From the NCBI GenBank assembly GCA_019635775.1, contig JAHBYU010000002.1:372001-436000 (forward strand): a DNA stretch of 64,000 bases. The letters are read 5' to 3'. A model generated the notes under the pieces. The model was not told the DNA's origin. It ran no database searches and was given only the letters and a program-made list of their open reading frames with translations. Shown in pieces: positions 28,579-38,498 of the stretch (its first letter is position 1; the number at the start of each line of letters is the position of its first letter). A program made the translations under genes and the position numbers. This stretch comes from Rhizobiaceae bacterium. GTDB lineage: Bacteria > Pseudomonadota > Alphaproteobacteria > Rhizobiales > Rhizobiaceae.

Positions 28579-29885
28579 GTGAAAGATGGGCGCGCGCATT
28601 GTTGGCGACGTACCGCCTCGCCGGCGCTGCGGCCTTCCCGCTCGTGGGGCCCTACATTGCCTGGCGCGCGACCAAAGGCAAGGAAGACCCGACAAGGCGG
28701 CGCGAGCGTTCGGGGTATGCGGGACGGCCGCGACCTGTTGGTCCGCTTATCTGGGCGCATGCCGCCAGCGTGGGGGAAACGATAGCCATCGTGCCGTTGC
28801 TGGAAAACATCCTCGATCTCGGCGTCAACGTGGTTCTGACGACTGGCACGGTCACCTCAGCGCAAGTTGCGGACGAGCGTCTCGGCGACCACATCATCCA
28901 CCAATTCGTTCCGCTAGACCTCAAGCCCGCCATCGCCCGATTTCTTGATCACTGGCAGCCCGATCTGGCCCTGATCGCGGAGTCGGAGATATGGCCGATG
29001 ACGATCATGGAACTGGGCCGGCGCCGGATCCCGCAGGTACTCGTGAACGGACGGCTGTCGGAGCGATCATTCACGGCATGGAAAAAGCGGCCCTACATAG
29101 CCGAAGCCTTGTTTGAGAACCTGTCGCATGTGGTCGCGCAATCCGCGCAGGATGCCGAGCGGTTCGAGTCGCTTGGCGCGCGGCCGGTGACCGTTTCCGG
29201 CAATCTGAAGGTTGACACCAATCCACCGCCCGTTGATCCACGCGCGTTGCAGACGATTTCCCGGCAACTCAGCCTGCGGCCGACATGGGCGGCCGTATCC
29301 ACCCACGAGGGGGAAGAGCGCATCGCCGCAGAAATTCATCTTCTGCTGCGTTCTCGCCATCCCGGACTGATCACTATCATCGTCCCGCGCCATCCGGAGC
29401 GTGCTCAGGGGCTTGCCGCTGAGTTCTCTTCCATGGGTCTCAGGGTAGTACTGCGCAGCACAGGTGACCGGATCCGTTCCGATACAGATATCCTTCTTGG
29501 CGATACGATCGGTGAAATGGGCCTTTACCTGAGGCTGACCGAGATTGCCTTTGTCGGCCGTTCGCTGACCGCGGAGGGGGGACAGAATCCACTAGAGCCA
29601 GCAATGCTGGAAACCGCCGTTCTCTCGGGCAAGAGCGTCCAGAATTTTAGCGAGGCTTATCAGCGACTGATCGACGGTGGCGCTGCGAAACTGATAGCGG
29701 ACCGGGACATGCTTGCCGGAGCGGTTAACTTCCTCCTGCTCAACGATGCTCCCAGGCGCAGGATGATGGCTGCAGGCGTGGCGACCGTCGAAGAAATGCG
29801 GGGCGCCCTCGCCAAGACGATGAAGGCGCTGGAGCCCTTCATCCATCCGCTGATCGTCAAGGCAAGACTGAAGGGCACGAGATAG
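28575..29885 (+). CDS. waaA: 3-deoxy-D-manno-octulosonic acid (Kdo) transferase
   Basis: GT30 enzyme transferring Kdo from CMP-Kdo to lipid IVA on the cytoplasmic face of the inner membrane. 436 residues with an N-terminal membrane anchor, WAHAASVGE (GT30 hallmark with the catalytic Glu), LTTGTVTSAQV, ESEIWP and the CMP-Kdo-side motif GGQNPLEPAMLETAV. Complete. Overlaps the DUF374 gene by 4 nt and is followed 2 nt later by lpxK, so Kdo transfer and 4'-phosphorylation are co-expressed. Confidence 0.96.
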   Translation: MSERWARALLATYRLAGAAAFPLVGPYIAWRATKGKEDPTRRRERSGYAGRPRPVGPLIWAHAASVGETIAIVPLLENILDLGVNVVLTTGTVTSAQVADERLGDHIIHQFVPLDLKPAIARFLDHWQPDLALIAESEIWPMTIMELGRRRIPQVLVNGRLSERSFTAWKKRPYIAEALFENLSHVVAQSAQDAERFESLGARPVTVSGNLKVDTNPPPVDPRALQTISRQLSLRPTWAAVSTHEGEERIAAEIHLLLRSRHPGLITIIVPRHPERAQGLAAEFSSMGLRVVLRSTGDRIRSDTDILLGDTIGEMGLYLRLTEIAFVGRSLTAEGGQNPLEPAMLETAVLSGKSVQNFSEAYQRLIDGGAAKLIADRDMLAGAVNFLLLNDAPRRRMMAAGVATVEEMRGALAKTMKALEPFIHPLIVKARLKGTR

Positions 29886-29887
29886 GG

Positions 29888-30913
29888 ATGGCCTCCGAGT
29901 CGCCTCCATTCTGGTGGGAGAAGACGGACTGGCGCGCCCGTGCGCTCTATCCGTTGTCAAGCATCTATGGCGCTGTTGCGAGACGGCGCATGGCCAATGC
30001 GAGGCGCGAGAAGCTGGACGTGCCTGTACTCTGCGTCGGTAATTTCACCGTAGGTGGAACCGGCAAGACGCCCGTGGCCATCGCGCTGGCCAAGCAGGCA
30101 AAGCAGATGCTGCTGTCCCCCGGCTTCCTTTCGCGGGGGTATGGCGGGACCATTCACGAACCGCATGTGGTGGACCGCAAGCAGGACAGCGCGCGGCAGG
30201 TGGGAGACGAGCCGCTGCTGCTCTCTGACCATGCGCCAACCGCCACGACGCCGAACCGCGTGGCCGGCGCGCAGCTGCTGCTTGACCGCGGCTGCAATTT
30301 CCTGATCATGGATGACGGGTTCCAGAGCGCGCAAATCCATATGGACTATGCCCTGATCGTCGTGGATGGGCGGTACGGGATCGGCAATGGACATGTGCTT
30401 CCCGGCGGTCCTCTGCGTGCGCCGCTGATCGATCAGGTGCGCTTCTCGACCGGGATCGTCAACATGGGCGACGACCTTGCGGGCGAGGCGGTGGTCAGGC
30501 AGGCGGCACGCGCCGGACGACCGATCTTCGAGGCATGGCTTAAGCCGCGCAGCGCCGACAAGTTCGCAGGAAGGCGGTTCTTCGCGTTTGCGGGAATAGG
30601 CCATCCCGACAAATTTTTCGCGACTGTCGAAAGCGCGGGCGGCGAAGTCGCGATGTCTCGTTCCTTTCCGGACCATCACTTCTATTCGAACAACGAATTG
30701 AAGGAACTGGGCGACGGAGCCCGGGAAGCCGGGTTGGAGCTGATCACGACGGCCAAGGATTTTGCGAGGTTACGAAACGGAATCGCGCCGCCCGAGCTGA
30801 TCGACAAGCTAAACGTTCTTGAGATCGACGCCGTGTTCGAAAACGCCAACGCGACCAGGCGCATCATCGAGGAAACGCAAAATGCCTGGCGTGACAGGCG
30901 GCTTTCTCCCTGA
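29888..30913 (+). CDS. lpxK: tetraacyldisaccharide 4'-kinase
   Basis: Phosphorylates the 4' position of the lipid A disaccharide to form lipid IVA; inner-membrane peripheral P-loop kinase. 341 residues: N-terminal membrane-associated helix, Walker A GGTGKT at 56-61 (preceded by VGNFTV), DDGFQ with the catalytic Asp (about residue 143), and later TTAKDFARL. Complete. Last gene of the plus-strand envelope run; a short hairpin overlaps its stop. Confidence 0.96.
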   Translation: MASESPPFWWEKTDWRARALYPLSSIYGAVARRRMANARREKLDVPVLCVGNFTVGGTGKTPVAIALAKQAKQMLLSPGFLSRGYGGTIHEPHVVDRKQDSARQVGDEPLLLSDHAPTATTPNRVAGAQLLLDRGCNFLIMDDGFQSAQIHMDYALIVVDGRYGIGNGHVLPGGPLRAPLIDQVRFSTGIVNMGDDLAGEAVVRQAARAGRPIFEAWLKPRSADKFAGRRFFAFAGIGHPDKFFATVESAGGEVAMSRSFPDHHFYSNNELKELGDGAREAGLELITTAKDFARLRNGIAPPELIDKLNVLEIDAVFENANATRRIIEETQNAWRDRRLSP

Positions 30914-30927
30914 CTGATATAGTCAGG
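30909..30927. terminator. short hairpin between lpxK and DUF2093
   Basis: CCTGACT (30909-30915), loop GATAT, AGTCAGG (30921-30927). It overlaps the stop codons of both convergent genes. No U-tract on either strand, so termination is uncertain. Confidence 0.35.
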
Positions 30928-31159
30928 CGCTTCGAGAGTTCATTTCCGGATTGACTTCCATCTCACGCTTTAGCGACACGGCGGCGCTGACGTAGGGCTC
31001 CTGCCTGGCCACACTCCAGTATTTGAGCTCGTCGAGCGGGATGGATTCGCCCGTCACCGCACAACGCACGAAGGAACCAGGGCTGGTGACCTGGAAATCT
31101 CCGTCGAGATAGCGGATACGGGCTTCCCTGGCGCCGGGGCCTTCGAAACGGTTCATCAT
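30923..31159 (-). CDS. DUF2093 small protein
   Basis: 78-residue protein MMNRFEGPG... with DUF2093 text RYLDGDFQVTSPGSFVRCAVTG and a conserved LDELKYWSVARQEPYV segment. A single conserved Cys lies in RCAVTG. Function unknown; widespread in Rhizobiales next to lpxK and mutL. The start is taken at the first of two adjacent ATGs (31159, 31156); a TTG at 31177 is possible. Convergent with lpxK. Confidence 0.87.
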   Translation of the reverse strand: MMNRFEGPGAREARIRYLDGDFQVTSPGSFVRCAVTGESIPLDELKYWSVARQEPYVSAAVSLKREMEVNPEMNSRSA

Positions 31160-31206
31160 TTTTTTGTTCCGCCACAAATCCCCGGCAAGGTCAAGCGGGC
31201 TACGCC

Positions 31207-31776
31207 TCAGGGCAGGGCCGGCTTCGGAGCGGCGTCGAGACAGCCGGTGAGAATGAAAACACCGCGCTCCATGGCGTCACGCTCGGCGGTTTCGTCTAGC
31301 GTGACATCGCGGGGCGAATACCACAGGACCGTGCCAATCTCAGGCGCGAACATCGCATAGGGTGCAGGGTCGCCAGCATTGGGCGGATCCGACATTACCG
31401 TCCAATCGCGATCCATCGGGTAGATCCTCAGATGGGCAAGGCTATCACTATCCGCTTCTATGGCAACGGGGCCGTTGTCCGGATCGCCTCCGGCGGCAAT
31501 ATAAAGATCGCCGACCGGGCTGAGCGAGATGCCGGTGTAGCCCACGCCTGTAGTCAGCGTGAACCAGTATGTGCGCTGCGGTGACCTGACCCAGAAGTAG
31601 AGGTTGGAAGCCATGCTTGCGTAGTGCTTAGCCGGAATGAAGCCGGCGGTGAAGGCCGGGTCGCTCTTCAGCGTATAGACCGCCCGTTCGGCCGGGCAGG
31701 AGGCTTCGACCTCCGTAGCTGAAGCCGGCCCATTGGCCAAAATCACCAGAATGGAAGCAAGGAGGGTGTTGCGCAT
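31207..31776 (-). CDS. secreted protein of unknown function
   Basis: 189 residues with a clear signal peptide (MRNTLLASILVILANGPASA, cleavage about 20-21) and two Cys in the mature part (positions near 27 and 180) that could pair. The mature region has beta-rich, aromatic text (YFWVRSPQRTYWFTLTTGVGY) and GDLYIAAGGDPDNGP, but I recognise no family. It lies 60 nt after mutL's stop on the same strand and upstream of DUF2093. Codon use and composition look native. Confidence 0.75.
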   Translation of the reverse strand: MRNTLLASILVILANGPASATEVEASCPAERAVYTLKSDPAFTAGFIPAKHYASMASNLYFWVRSPQRTYWFTLTTGVGYTGISLSPVGDLYIAAGGDPDNGPVAIEADSDSLAHLRIYPMDRDWTVMSDPPNAGDPAPYAMFAPEIGTVLWYSPRDVTLDETAERDAMERGVFILTGCLDAAPKPALP

Positions 31777-31836
31777 CGAGAGCCTGTTGTTGCCTGCCTG
31801 GATAAAGGCGGCGATTGGGGCCGATTTTAGGAAAAG

Positions 31837-33675
31837 TTATCGCCGCCCGAACAGGCGCTCGATATCGGCGAGCTTTAGCTCGATATAGGTCGGCCGTCCG
31901 TGATTGCAGGTGCCAGAGCCCGGCGTGGCCTCCATCTGGCGGAGCAGCGCATTCATCTCGTCCGGTTTCATGAGACGTCCCGAACGGACCGAGCCGTGGC
32001 AAGCCATCGTCGACGCGATGCGGTCCAGCCGCGCGCCGAGTGTCTCGACCGTGTCGTTGTCCGCGATTTCGTCTGCGAGATCTCGGACAAGCTGCACGAC
32101 ATCCGTCTGCCCCAGCATGGACGGGGTTTCGCGCACGGCCACCGCGCCGGGCCCGAAGCGTTCGATACCAAGGCCGAAACGGGCCAGCGTGTCGGCATGC
32201 GAGGCGAGCCGCTCGGCATCCTCCTCGGGAAGATCGACGATCTCGGGCATGAGCAGCATCTGGGCGGGCAGGGGACGCGCATGGATCGCCTGCTTGAGCG
32301 CCTCATAGACCAAGCGCTCATGCGCGGCGTGCTGGTCTACGATGATCAGGGAATCGCGGGTCTGCGCAACGATATAGTTTTCGTGAACCTGTGCCCGGGC
32401 CGCACCCAGAGCCAGCCCAAGCGTGTTGTCTTCGAAGGTTTCCGCGCTTGCCCGCGCATCGACGCTTACGGATGGCCCGGCATCGAATGTGGCTTGCACA
32501 GCCTCTTCGAAGCTTCCTTCGAGCGGCCTGAACGGCGAGTGTCCTCGGTCGAAGGAAGCAGCTGAAGCGCGAAAGGCCGGATCGTAGCCGCGATGGCCAT
32601 TCGCAGGGCCGGCATGACCATAACTGCCGCCGGGCCGGAATGCGGTTGCGAGGCTCGCCGCAGCCGAGGTTGCCGGGCGGATACCGGCACCGGCCAGGGC
32701 CTGTCTGATCGCGCCGATGATCAGGCCTCGAACGAGACCCGGATCGCGAAACCGGACATCGGCCTTTGCGGGATGCACGTTGACGTCAACGAGCGCGGGA
32801 TCGAGCGCAATGAAAAGAACGGTCACTGGATGCCTGTCGCGCGCAAGGACGTCGGCGTAGGCTCCTCGTATGGCACCCGCAAGCAGCTTGTCGCGGACAG
32901 GCCGACCGTTGACATAGGCGTATTGCTGAAGCGCGTTCGCTCGGCTGTAGGAAGGAATGGACACGTGGCCGGAAAGCGCCACGCCTTCCCGGACTGCGTC
33001 AACCGCCAATGCATTGTCCGGGAAATCCGTGCCCATGACCTGTGCGATGCGGCGCAGATAGCCTGCTTCGGTCGTGTCTGTGGCCGGCAGGTCCAGCGTC
33101 GAACGGTCGGTGCCGGACAACGTGAAGCGCACGGCCGGGAATGCGATGGCCATGCGCTTCACCACATCGGTGATGGCGGAGCTTTCAGCGCGCTCGCCCT
33201 TCATGAACTTCAGCCGCGCAGGCGTTGCGTAGAACAGGTCGCGCACCTCCACGGAGGTGCCGCCGTTGGCCGCGGCCGGCCTGATGGTCGAGACGCGCCC
33301 GCCCTCGACCGAGATTTCGGCAGCCGCGTCTGCTTCCCTGGTCCGCGAGCGGATCACCAGCCGGGACACCGATCCGATCGAGGGAAGGGCCTCGCCGCGA
33401 AAGCCGAGCGAACGGATGTCGTGGATGTCTTCGGACAGCTTGGAGGTGCAGTGGCGGGACACCGCAAGCGCAAGCTCCGCAGCCCCGATGCCGGCTCCGT
33501 CGTCCACCACGCGGATAAGGGACAGCCCGCCGCCCGCGGTCGCCACCTCGATACGCGACGCGCCTGCGTCGAGCGCGTTTTCCACCAGTTCCTTCACCAC
33601 GCTGGCCGGACGTTCAATGACCTCGCCTGCGGCGATCTGGTTGATCATCGTTTCGGAGAGCTGGCGGATGGGCAT
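31837..33675 (-). CDS. mutL: DNA mismatch repair protein MutL (endonuclease type)
   Basis: Mismatch-repair ATPase that couples MutS recognition to strand removal. 612 residues: GHKL ATPase with [14 protein letters not shown] and SLGFRGEAL, a Pro/Ser-rich linker (about 330-420), and the C-terminal dimerisation domain. The endonuclease motif [12 protein letters not shown] starts at 447, and the accompanying ACHGSVR and CNHGRPT zinc-site segments are present, so this MutL should nick DNA itself, as in organisms without MutH. Divergent from the 33831 gene, 155 nt apart. Confidence 0.97.
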   Translation of the reverse strand: MPIRQLSETMINQIAAGEVIERPASVVKELVENALDAGASRIEVATAGGGLSLIRVVDDGAGIGAAELALAVSRHCTSKLSEDIHDIRSLGFRGEALPSIGSVSRLVIRSRTREADAAAEISVEGGRVSTIRPAAANGGTSVEVRDLFYATPARLKFMKGERAESSAITDVVKRMAIAFPAVRFTLSGTDRSTLDLPATDTTEAGYLRRIAQVMGTDFPDNALAVDAVREGVALSGHVSIPSYSRANALQQYAYVNGRPVRDKLLAGAIRGAYADVLARDRHPVTVLFIALDPALVDVNVHPAKADVRFRDPGLVRGLIIGAIRQALAGAGIRPATSAAASLATAFRPGGSYGHAGPANGHRGYDPAFRASAASFDRGHSPFRPLEGSFEEAVQATFDAGPSVSVDARASAETFEDNTLGLALGAARAQVHENYIVAQTRDSLIIVDQHAAHERLVYEALKQAIHARPLPAQMLLMPEIVDLPEEDAERLASHADTLARFGLGIERFGPGAVAVRETPSMLGQTDVVQLVRDLADEIADNDTVETLGARLDRIASTMACHGSVRSGRLMKPDEMNALLRQMEATPGSGTCNHGRPTYIELKLADIERLFGRR

Positions 33676-33830
33676 GCTGCGACTATACAGGGATTCGGTC
33701 TGCCGACAGCACCGACGAATGCCTTGCGCACAGCGTCTTCAGGCAGTTCGCAAAGATATCACCGCGGCCTAGTGGGCGTCTGAACCGAATTCATGCTATT
33801 GGCAAGGCAGGTTTGCTTGGGGAAGCTGCC

Positions 33831-34271
33831 ATGATCATACCGATAGTTGCCGTGTTACTCCTGACTGTGACCGCGTCCGTGGCCGTCGCTGGTCCGGCCA
33901 GTGAAGTTGTTCGTCCGTTCTACCTACAGCCGGGACTTGAACTGGAGCAGTCCGCGCGCGGGAACTTCATCGACCCTGCGCGCAGGATACTGAACCTCAA
34001 CGACGAAATAAGGCAGGGCGGCGAGGAAGGCTGTCTCGATCCGGCCTTGCCGTTCAACGATACGAAATTCGACCCGGCCGAAGTCGAAGCGACCCTGCAA
34101 CTTGAGGAGCTGATCAGCGGCAACGAGGCAACCGTCATCGCGAAGTTTATGGCGGAAGGAAGCCAGCAAGCGGTGCAATGGCGGCTCAAGGATGTCGGCG
34201 GTCGCTGGCGTATCAACGACATAGCCTCACTTTCAAAGGACTGGGCGCTAAGCCGCTTCCAGTGCGAGTAG
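33831..34271 (+). CDS. secreted protein, possibly DUF3828-like
   Basis: 146 residues with a signal peptide (MIIPIVAVLLLTVTASVAVA), then a compact alpha/beta domain: VVRPFYLQPGLELE, FDPAEVEATLQLEELISGNEATVIAKF, and a terminal WRLKDVGGRWRINDIASL stretch reminiscent of NTF2/DUF3828-like folds. Two Cys (EEGCLDP and the C-terminal FQCE) could form a disulfide. The ATG has GGGGAAG 5 nt upstream; a TTG at 33813 in frame is less likely. Family assignment is tentative. Confidence 0.72.
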   Translation: MIIPIVAVLLLTVTASVAVAGPASEVVRPFYLQPGLELEQSARGNFIDPARRILNLNDEIRQGGEEGCLDPALPFNDTKFDPAEVEATLQLEELISGNEATVIAKFMAEGSQQAVQWRLKDVGGRWRINDIASLSKDWALSRFQCE

Positions 34272-34289
34272 CGCAGGCTCCGGCCCTGG

Positions 34290-34781
34290 CTAAAGCGTCC
34301 GTGCGTAATACCGCACGGACTTCTTTCCGTCATGGATTGCGGCGCTGCCGACCTCACAGAATCCAAGCGCGGTGTGAAACGCGTCCGACGCGGGGTTGGG
34401 CGGATCCGAATTGACCTCGCAGACCACGACATCATGCCCTTCTGCCTTGGCACGTGAAAACAGGTCGTCGTAAAGGCGCCGCGCATGACCTTTTCCACGC
34501 GCGGAAGCAGCTACCACGATGCGGTCCACATACATGAAACGGGGATAGCGCTGCCTGAACCAGAGGAAATTGGGACTGTCGTAGTCCGCGTCCTGGTCGA
34601 ACACCAGCAGGAACGCTTCTCCATTGCCGATCCTGCGCGCATGGCAGGCCTTGCCTACAAGTTCAGCGAGCCTTTCGGGCTCCAGCCAGGAAAGCTCCTG
34701 GGCATGCGAGTTGTTCAGGGCAAGGATAGCCGCAAGATCGTCGCGGTCGACATTTTCTATCGTCATAGACTTGAGCAGCAT
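34290..34781 (-). CDS. GNAT-family N-acetyltransferase
   Basis: About 163 residues with the GCN5 acetyl-CoA motif A, VDRIVVAASARGKGHARRLY, where RGKGHA is the R/Q-x-x-G-x-G/A pyrophosphate loop, and motif B ALGFCEVG. The N-terminus (LNNSHAQELSWLEPERL) is typical of a GNAT subgroup of unknown substrate. Start uncertain among 34781, 34766 and TTG 34820; none has a strong ribosome site. Convergent with the 33831 gene, whose likely terminator lies inside this gene's 3' end. Confidence 0.87.
   Translation of the reverse strand: MLLKSMTIENVDRDDLAAILALNNSHAQELSWLEPERLAELVGKACHARRIGNGEAFLLVFDQDADYDSPNFLWFRQRYPRFMYVDRIVVAASARGKGHARRLYDDLFSRAKAEGHDVVVCEVNSDPPNPASDAFHTALGFCEVGSAAIHDGKKSVRYYARTL
34297..34326 (+). 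terminator. intrinsic terminator embedded in the GNAT 3' coding end
   Basis: GTCCGTGCG (34297-34305), loop TAATAC, CGCACGGAC (34312-34320), then TTCTTT. A perfect 9-bp stem 26 nt after the stop of the plus-strand secreted-protein gene. On the minus strand the same bases code the last residues of the GNAT protein. Confidence 0.7.
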
Positions 34782-34851
34782 GGTGCCGGAGTGAATTGCC
34801 GGCTGCCCTACAGCTGGCAACGACCGTCAGTCAACCGGTTCGTCGAGGGGA

Positions 34852-36951
34852 TCAGGCGCGCTTGCCCTGCACCAAAGAGAGCTGCGGCTTCCTGGGGTTG
34901 CGCGCCGCAAGCCATTGCTCGGCCTGCTCGGTCGGCATCGGGAAGGCGATGGAATAGCCCTGTACCTGGTCGCAACCGATAGACTTCAGCGAGTTAAGCT
35001 CCGCCTCGGTTTCCGCGCCCTCCGCGATGATGGAGATGCCTAGCCCCCGCGCCAGTTCCGTGATTGCCCGAACGATCTTGGTGTTGTCGCTGTTGGCGTT
35101 GATGTTCTGGACGAAACGGCGATCGATCTTGAGACGGTCGATTTCGTTTGGATTGACGTGGCTCAGCGACGCGTAGCCCGTGCCGAAATCGTCGAGTTCC
35201 AGATGGACGCCGGCCGACCGGATGTGCCGCAGCTTGGCCGCGATGCCTGTCTTCTCGTCGTCAAGGATGACGGATTCCACGATCTCCAGCGAAAGCTTCC
35301 GCGCCGGCAGTCCCTCCGCTTCCAGAGTATCGAACAGGAACTTGTCGAAATCGACCTCGCGCAGTTCGGTACCCGACACGTTGACGGCGAGGCGTCCGAA
35401 TTCCAGCCCGGCCCGGTGCCATTCGGCCGCTGCCTTTATCGCCTTGGCCATAACGATACGGCCGATGTCTGCCATCAGCCCGGACTTTTCCGCGATCGGG
35501 ATGAACTCACCGGGCGAAATCATGCCGCGCGTTTCATGCTTCCAGCGCACCAGGGCCTCGATTCCGGCGATCGACCCTGTTGTGAGGGAGACCTGCGGCT
35601 GGAAATAGACCTGGAAGGACTTCTTCTCGATGGCCTGGCGCAGATCATGCTCGAGCATCTTGCGATGTTCCAGCTCGAGCCTGAGTTCTTCAGAGAAGAA
35701 CGAAAAGCCGCCGCCGCCCAACTTCTTGGCGTTGTAGAGGGCCAGATCCGCGTGAACCATCAGATCCTTGGCAGTGTCCGCATCGACGGGATAGACCGCA
35801 ATACCGGCGCTGGCGCCCGGCAGGATCGTTGCGCCCTGGAAGGTGATGGGCTCGTTGATGCGCGTGATGATGCGCTTGGCGACCATGTTGATATCTTCAG
35901 TGGTGCCCGCGCCCTGCAGGATCATGACGAATTCGTCGCCGCCCAGCCGCACGCAGATGTCGGACGCGCGGCATGACTCGCGCATACGCTGGGCGGTCGC
36001 AACCAGCACGAAATCTCCTGCCGCATGGCCCAGCGTGTCGTTGATCTGCTTGAATCGGTCGAGATCGATCTGGACGACCGCCATGCGCTCGTTACGCCGT
36101 TGCGCGCCCTTGATCAGCGTATCGAAATGATCCGTCAGGAAGGCGCGGTTGTGCAGGCCGGTCAAGCCATCGTGAACCGCCAGGAAAGCCATCGAATTGC
36201 GGGCATCCATCAATTCGTCCGTCTTGCGCAGGATCACGTCGGACATCGGCCGGAAGATGAAGAGCGCGACAAGCACGATGATGCCGATGGTCATGTAAAA
36301 GAGCGTCTTATGGAGCCTCAATGTGCTATCAAGGCGCGCGTTGGTGAGCCCGTTGATGCGCTGGCTGAGTTCCGTAAAACCCACAAGCGTTGCGTCGGCG
36401 ACCGTTTCATCAAGAACGGCGGTTTCCTTGCCTGCGCGATAGTCTGCGCCCGCAACCCCCAATTCGGTTTCCAGAGCCGAAATGAGCCGCCAGCCGTTGG
36501 CAGCCAGTTCCGTTGAGAAAAGGTCGAGATGGTGCGGCGGACCGTAGAGAACGCCTTCGAGCGAGGTCGTATCCATCCGGTAGGAGGAAAGAGAATGGGC
36601 AGCCGACCGGACAAGTATGTCCTGATTGGTTTCGAACTCGGAAACCGCCCTCCGAAGCGAGGCGATGAGTGACAGTTGCTCCTTGTCCGTAGCTTCGGTG
36701 ACCACGCCAGCCAGGAACACCACACGCTGCGACAGCGCCTTCTGCGTGCTTACGAGCGATTGTAGCGCGTCGTCACGCTGTTGCGCGGCCATCATCTGCT
36801 GCAGCATGACAAAGGACGTCATGGTGATCGCGGCAATGACGAGCAGCGCAAACCAGTACGCACTCTTGATCAGGCCGATGAGACGCCGTGAGTTGGTTGT
36901 CACGACCTGCTGCTGCATGAATGGTTTTCGGGGGCGGTCTGCGGATTCCAT
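34852..36951 (-). CDS. membrane diguanylate cyclase / c-di-GMP phosphodiesterase (GGDEF-EAL)
   Basis: 699 residues with TM1 (about 31-54), a periplasmic four-helix-like sensor region (about 55-210), TM2 (about 212-232), GGDEF and EAL. The GGDEF motif RLGGDEF (GGDEF at 337-341) is canonical, and EALVRW (from 465), LEIVES, DDFGTG and the later AEGAETE glutamates are all intact, so both synthesis and hydrolysis of c-di-GMP are possible. No RxxD inhibitory site was looked for beyond the linker. The start is at 36951; a Met at 36918 is an alternative. Stand-alone gene. Confidence 0.94.
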   Translation of the reverse strand: MESADRPRKPFMQQQVVTTNSRRLIGLIKSAYWFALLVIAAITMTSFVMLQQMMAAQQRDDALQSLVSTQKALSQRVVFLAGVVTEATDKEQLSLIASLRRAVSEFETNQDILVRSAAHSLSSYRMDTTSLEGVLYGPPHHLDLFSTELAANGWRLISALETELGVAGADYRAGKETAVLDETVADATLVGFTELSQRINGLTNARLDSTLRLHKTLFYMTIGIIVLVALFIFRPMSDVILRKTDELMDARNSMAFLAVHDGLTGLHNRAFLTDHFDTLIKGAQRRNERMAVVQIDLDRFKQINDTLGHAAGDFVLVATAQRMRESCRASDICVRLGGDEFVMILQGAGTTEDINMVAKRIITRINEPITFQGATILPGASAGIAVYPVDADTAKDLMVHADLALYNAKKLGGGGFSFFSEELRLELEHRKMLEHDLRQAIEKKSFQVYFQPQVSLTTGSIAGIEALVRWKHETRGMISPGEFIPIAEKSGLMADIGRIVMAKAIKAAAEWHRAGLEFGRLAVNVSGTELREVDFDKFLFDTLEAEGLPARKLSLEIVESVILDDEKTGIAAKLRHIRSAGVHLELDDFGTGYASLSHVNPNEIDRLKIDRRFVQNINANSDNTKIVRAITELARGLGISIIAEGAETEAELNSLKSIGCDQVQGYSIAFPMPTEQAEQWLAARNPRKPQLSLVQGKRA

Positions 36952-37119
36952 GCGTCAACCCATTGCGCGATAACGGTTAACGCGCCATCCACATATGACG
37001 GGAAGGCGGGCGCGAGGCGGGGCAATTCGACCGGATGGTTATCGGTGTGTTTTACTTTTCTCCTGCTTTTGTGCGATCTGAACCAATCGAATGCTGCAAG
37101 GCCCTTCCGGTCGTAAAAT

Positions 37120-37131
37120 TTTAAGCTTAAA
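37120..37131. promoter_or_regulatory. 12-bp palindrome upstream of glutaryl-CoA dehydrogenase
   Basis: TTTAAGCTTAAA, perfect, 32 nt before the gcdH ATG and in an AT-rich patch of otherwise GC-rich DNA. Could be an operator or part of the promoter; no regulator gene is adjacent. Confidence 0.3.
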
Positions 37132-37162
37132 GGTCTTTTGCGGACAATCACGGGAAGCTGAC

Positions 37163-38362
37163 ATGAACGCCAAAATCTCGACCCAATCCACCTTCGTCTG
37201 GAACGATCCGTTCCTGCTTGACGATCAACTCACCGAAGATGAGCGGATGGTTCGCGATGCCGCGGCGGCCTTTGCGGCCGACAAGCTCGCCCCGAGGATC
37301 CAGAAGGCTTATCTGGAAGAGGTGACGGACCCGGCTATCTTCCGCGAGATGGGTGATGCTGGCCTGCTCGGGATCACCATTCCGGAGGAATATGGCGGAC
37401 TCGGCGCAGGTTATGTCACCTATGGCCTTGTAACGCGCGAGGTAGAGCGGATCGACAGCGGATATCGCTCGATGATGAGCGTGCAGTCCTCGTTGGTGAT
37501 GTACCCTATTCATGCCTATGGCTCGGAGGAGCAGCGCAAGAAGTATCTCCCGAAGCTGGCCAGCGGCGAATGGATCGGCTGTTTCGGCTTGACGGAACCG
37601 GATGCCGGTTCAGATCCCGGCGGCATGAAGACGCGCGCTGAGAAGACCGACGGCGGCTATCGACTGCACGGCTCCAAGATGTGGATCTCCAACGCGCCGA
37701 TCGCCGACGTCTTCGTCGTCTGGGCGAAGTCGGCTGCGCATGACAACCAGATTCGGGGTTTCGTCCTGGAGAAAGGGATGAAGGGTCTTTCCGCGCCCAA
37801 GATCGGCGGCAAGCTCAGTTTGCGGGCATCGATCACCGGCGAAATCGTCATGGACGGCGTAGAGGTCGGTGAGGAGGCATTGCTACCAAATGTGTCCGGC
37901 TTGAAAGGGCCGTTCGGCTGCCTCAACCGTGCGCGCTACGGCATTTCGTGGGGTGCTATGGGCGCTGCGGAAGATTGCTGGCAGCGCGCCCGAGACTATG
38001 GACTGGACCGCAAGCAGTTCGGCAAGCCGCTGGCAGCAACGCAGCTGTTCCAGAAGAAGCTTGCGGACATGCAGACCGAAATCGCGCTCGGCCTCCAGGG
38101 TTCGTTACGCGTGGGCCGCCTTATGGACGAGGGCAAGTTCGCACCCGAGATGATCTCCATCGTCAAGCGCAACAATTGCGGTAAGGCGCTAGACATCGCA
38201 CGCCAGGCCCGCGATATGCATGGCGGCAACGGCATCCAGATCGAATATCACGTCATGCGCCATGCGCAGAACCTGGAGACAGTTAACACCTACGAAGGCA
38301 CACACGACGTCCACGCGCTCATCCTCGGTCGCGCGCAGACAGGGTTGCAGGCGTTCTTCTAG
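37163..38362 (+). CDS. gcdH: glutaryl-CoA dehydrogenase
   Basis: FAD-dependent acyl-CoA dehydrogenase that oxidises and decarboxylates glutaryl-CoA to crotonyl-CoA in lysine, tryptophan and glutarate breakdown. 399 residues: [28 protein letters not shown] (characteristic of this subgroup), [13 protein letters not shown], and [15 protein letters not shown] near the C-terminus carrying the catalytic Glu. The ATG at 37163 follows GGGAAG by 5 nt; the open frame to 37091 is discarded. Monocistronic. Another short-chain acyl-CoA substrate is possible, but the subgroup text is strong. Confidence 0.93.
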   Translation: MNAKISTQSTFVWNDPFLLDDQLTEDERMVRDAAAAFAADKLAPRIQKAYLEEVTDPAIFREMGDAGLLGITIPEEYGGLGAGYVTYGLVTREVERIDSGYRSMMSVQSSLVMYPIHAYGSEEQRKKYLPKLASGEWIGCFGLTEPDAGSDPGGMKTRAEKTDGGYRLHGSKMWISNAPIADVFVVWAKSAAHDNQIRGFVLEKGMKGLSAPKIGGKLSLRASITGEIVMDGVEVGEEALLPNVSGLKGPFGCLNRARYGISWGAMGAAEDCWQRARDYGLDRKQFGKPLAATQLFQKKLADMQTEIALGLQGSLRVGRLMDEGKFAPEMISIVKRNNCGKALDIARQARDMHGGNGIQIEYHVMRHAQNLETVNTYEGTHDVHALILGRAQTGLQAFF

Positions 38363-38498
38363 GACCCGCGTCGCCTCTCCAGAACGGAGCGGGCAGGGCT
38401 CGAATGAGTTCTCTGCGTGACCTCCACACAGCGTGCCAGCCAAGCCGGATACTGGTAGCGGCTCCATAGACGCGCCAGGTCAAACCCGGCGCACAGGC

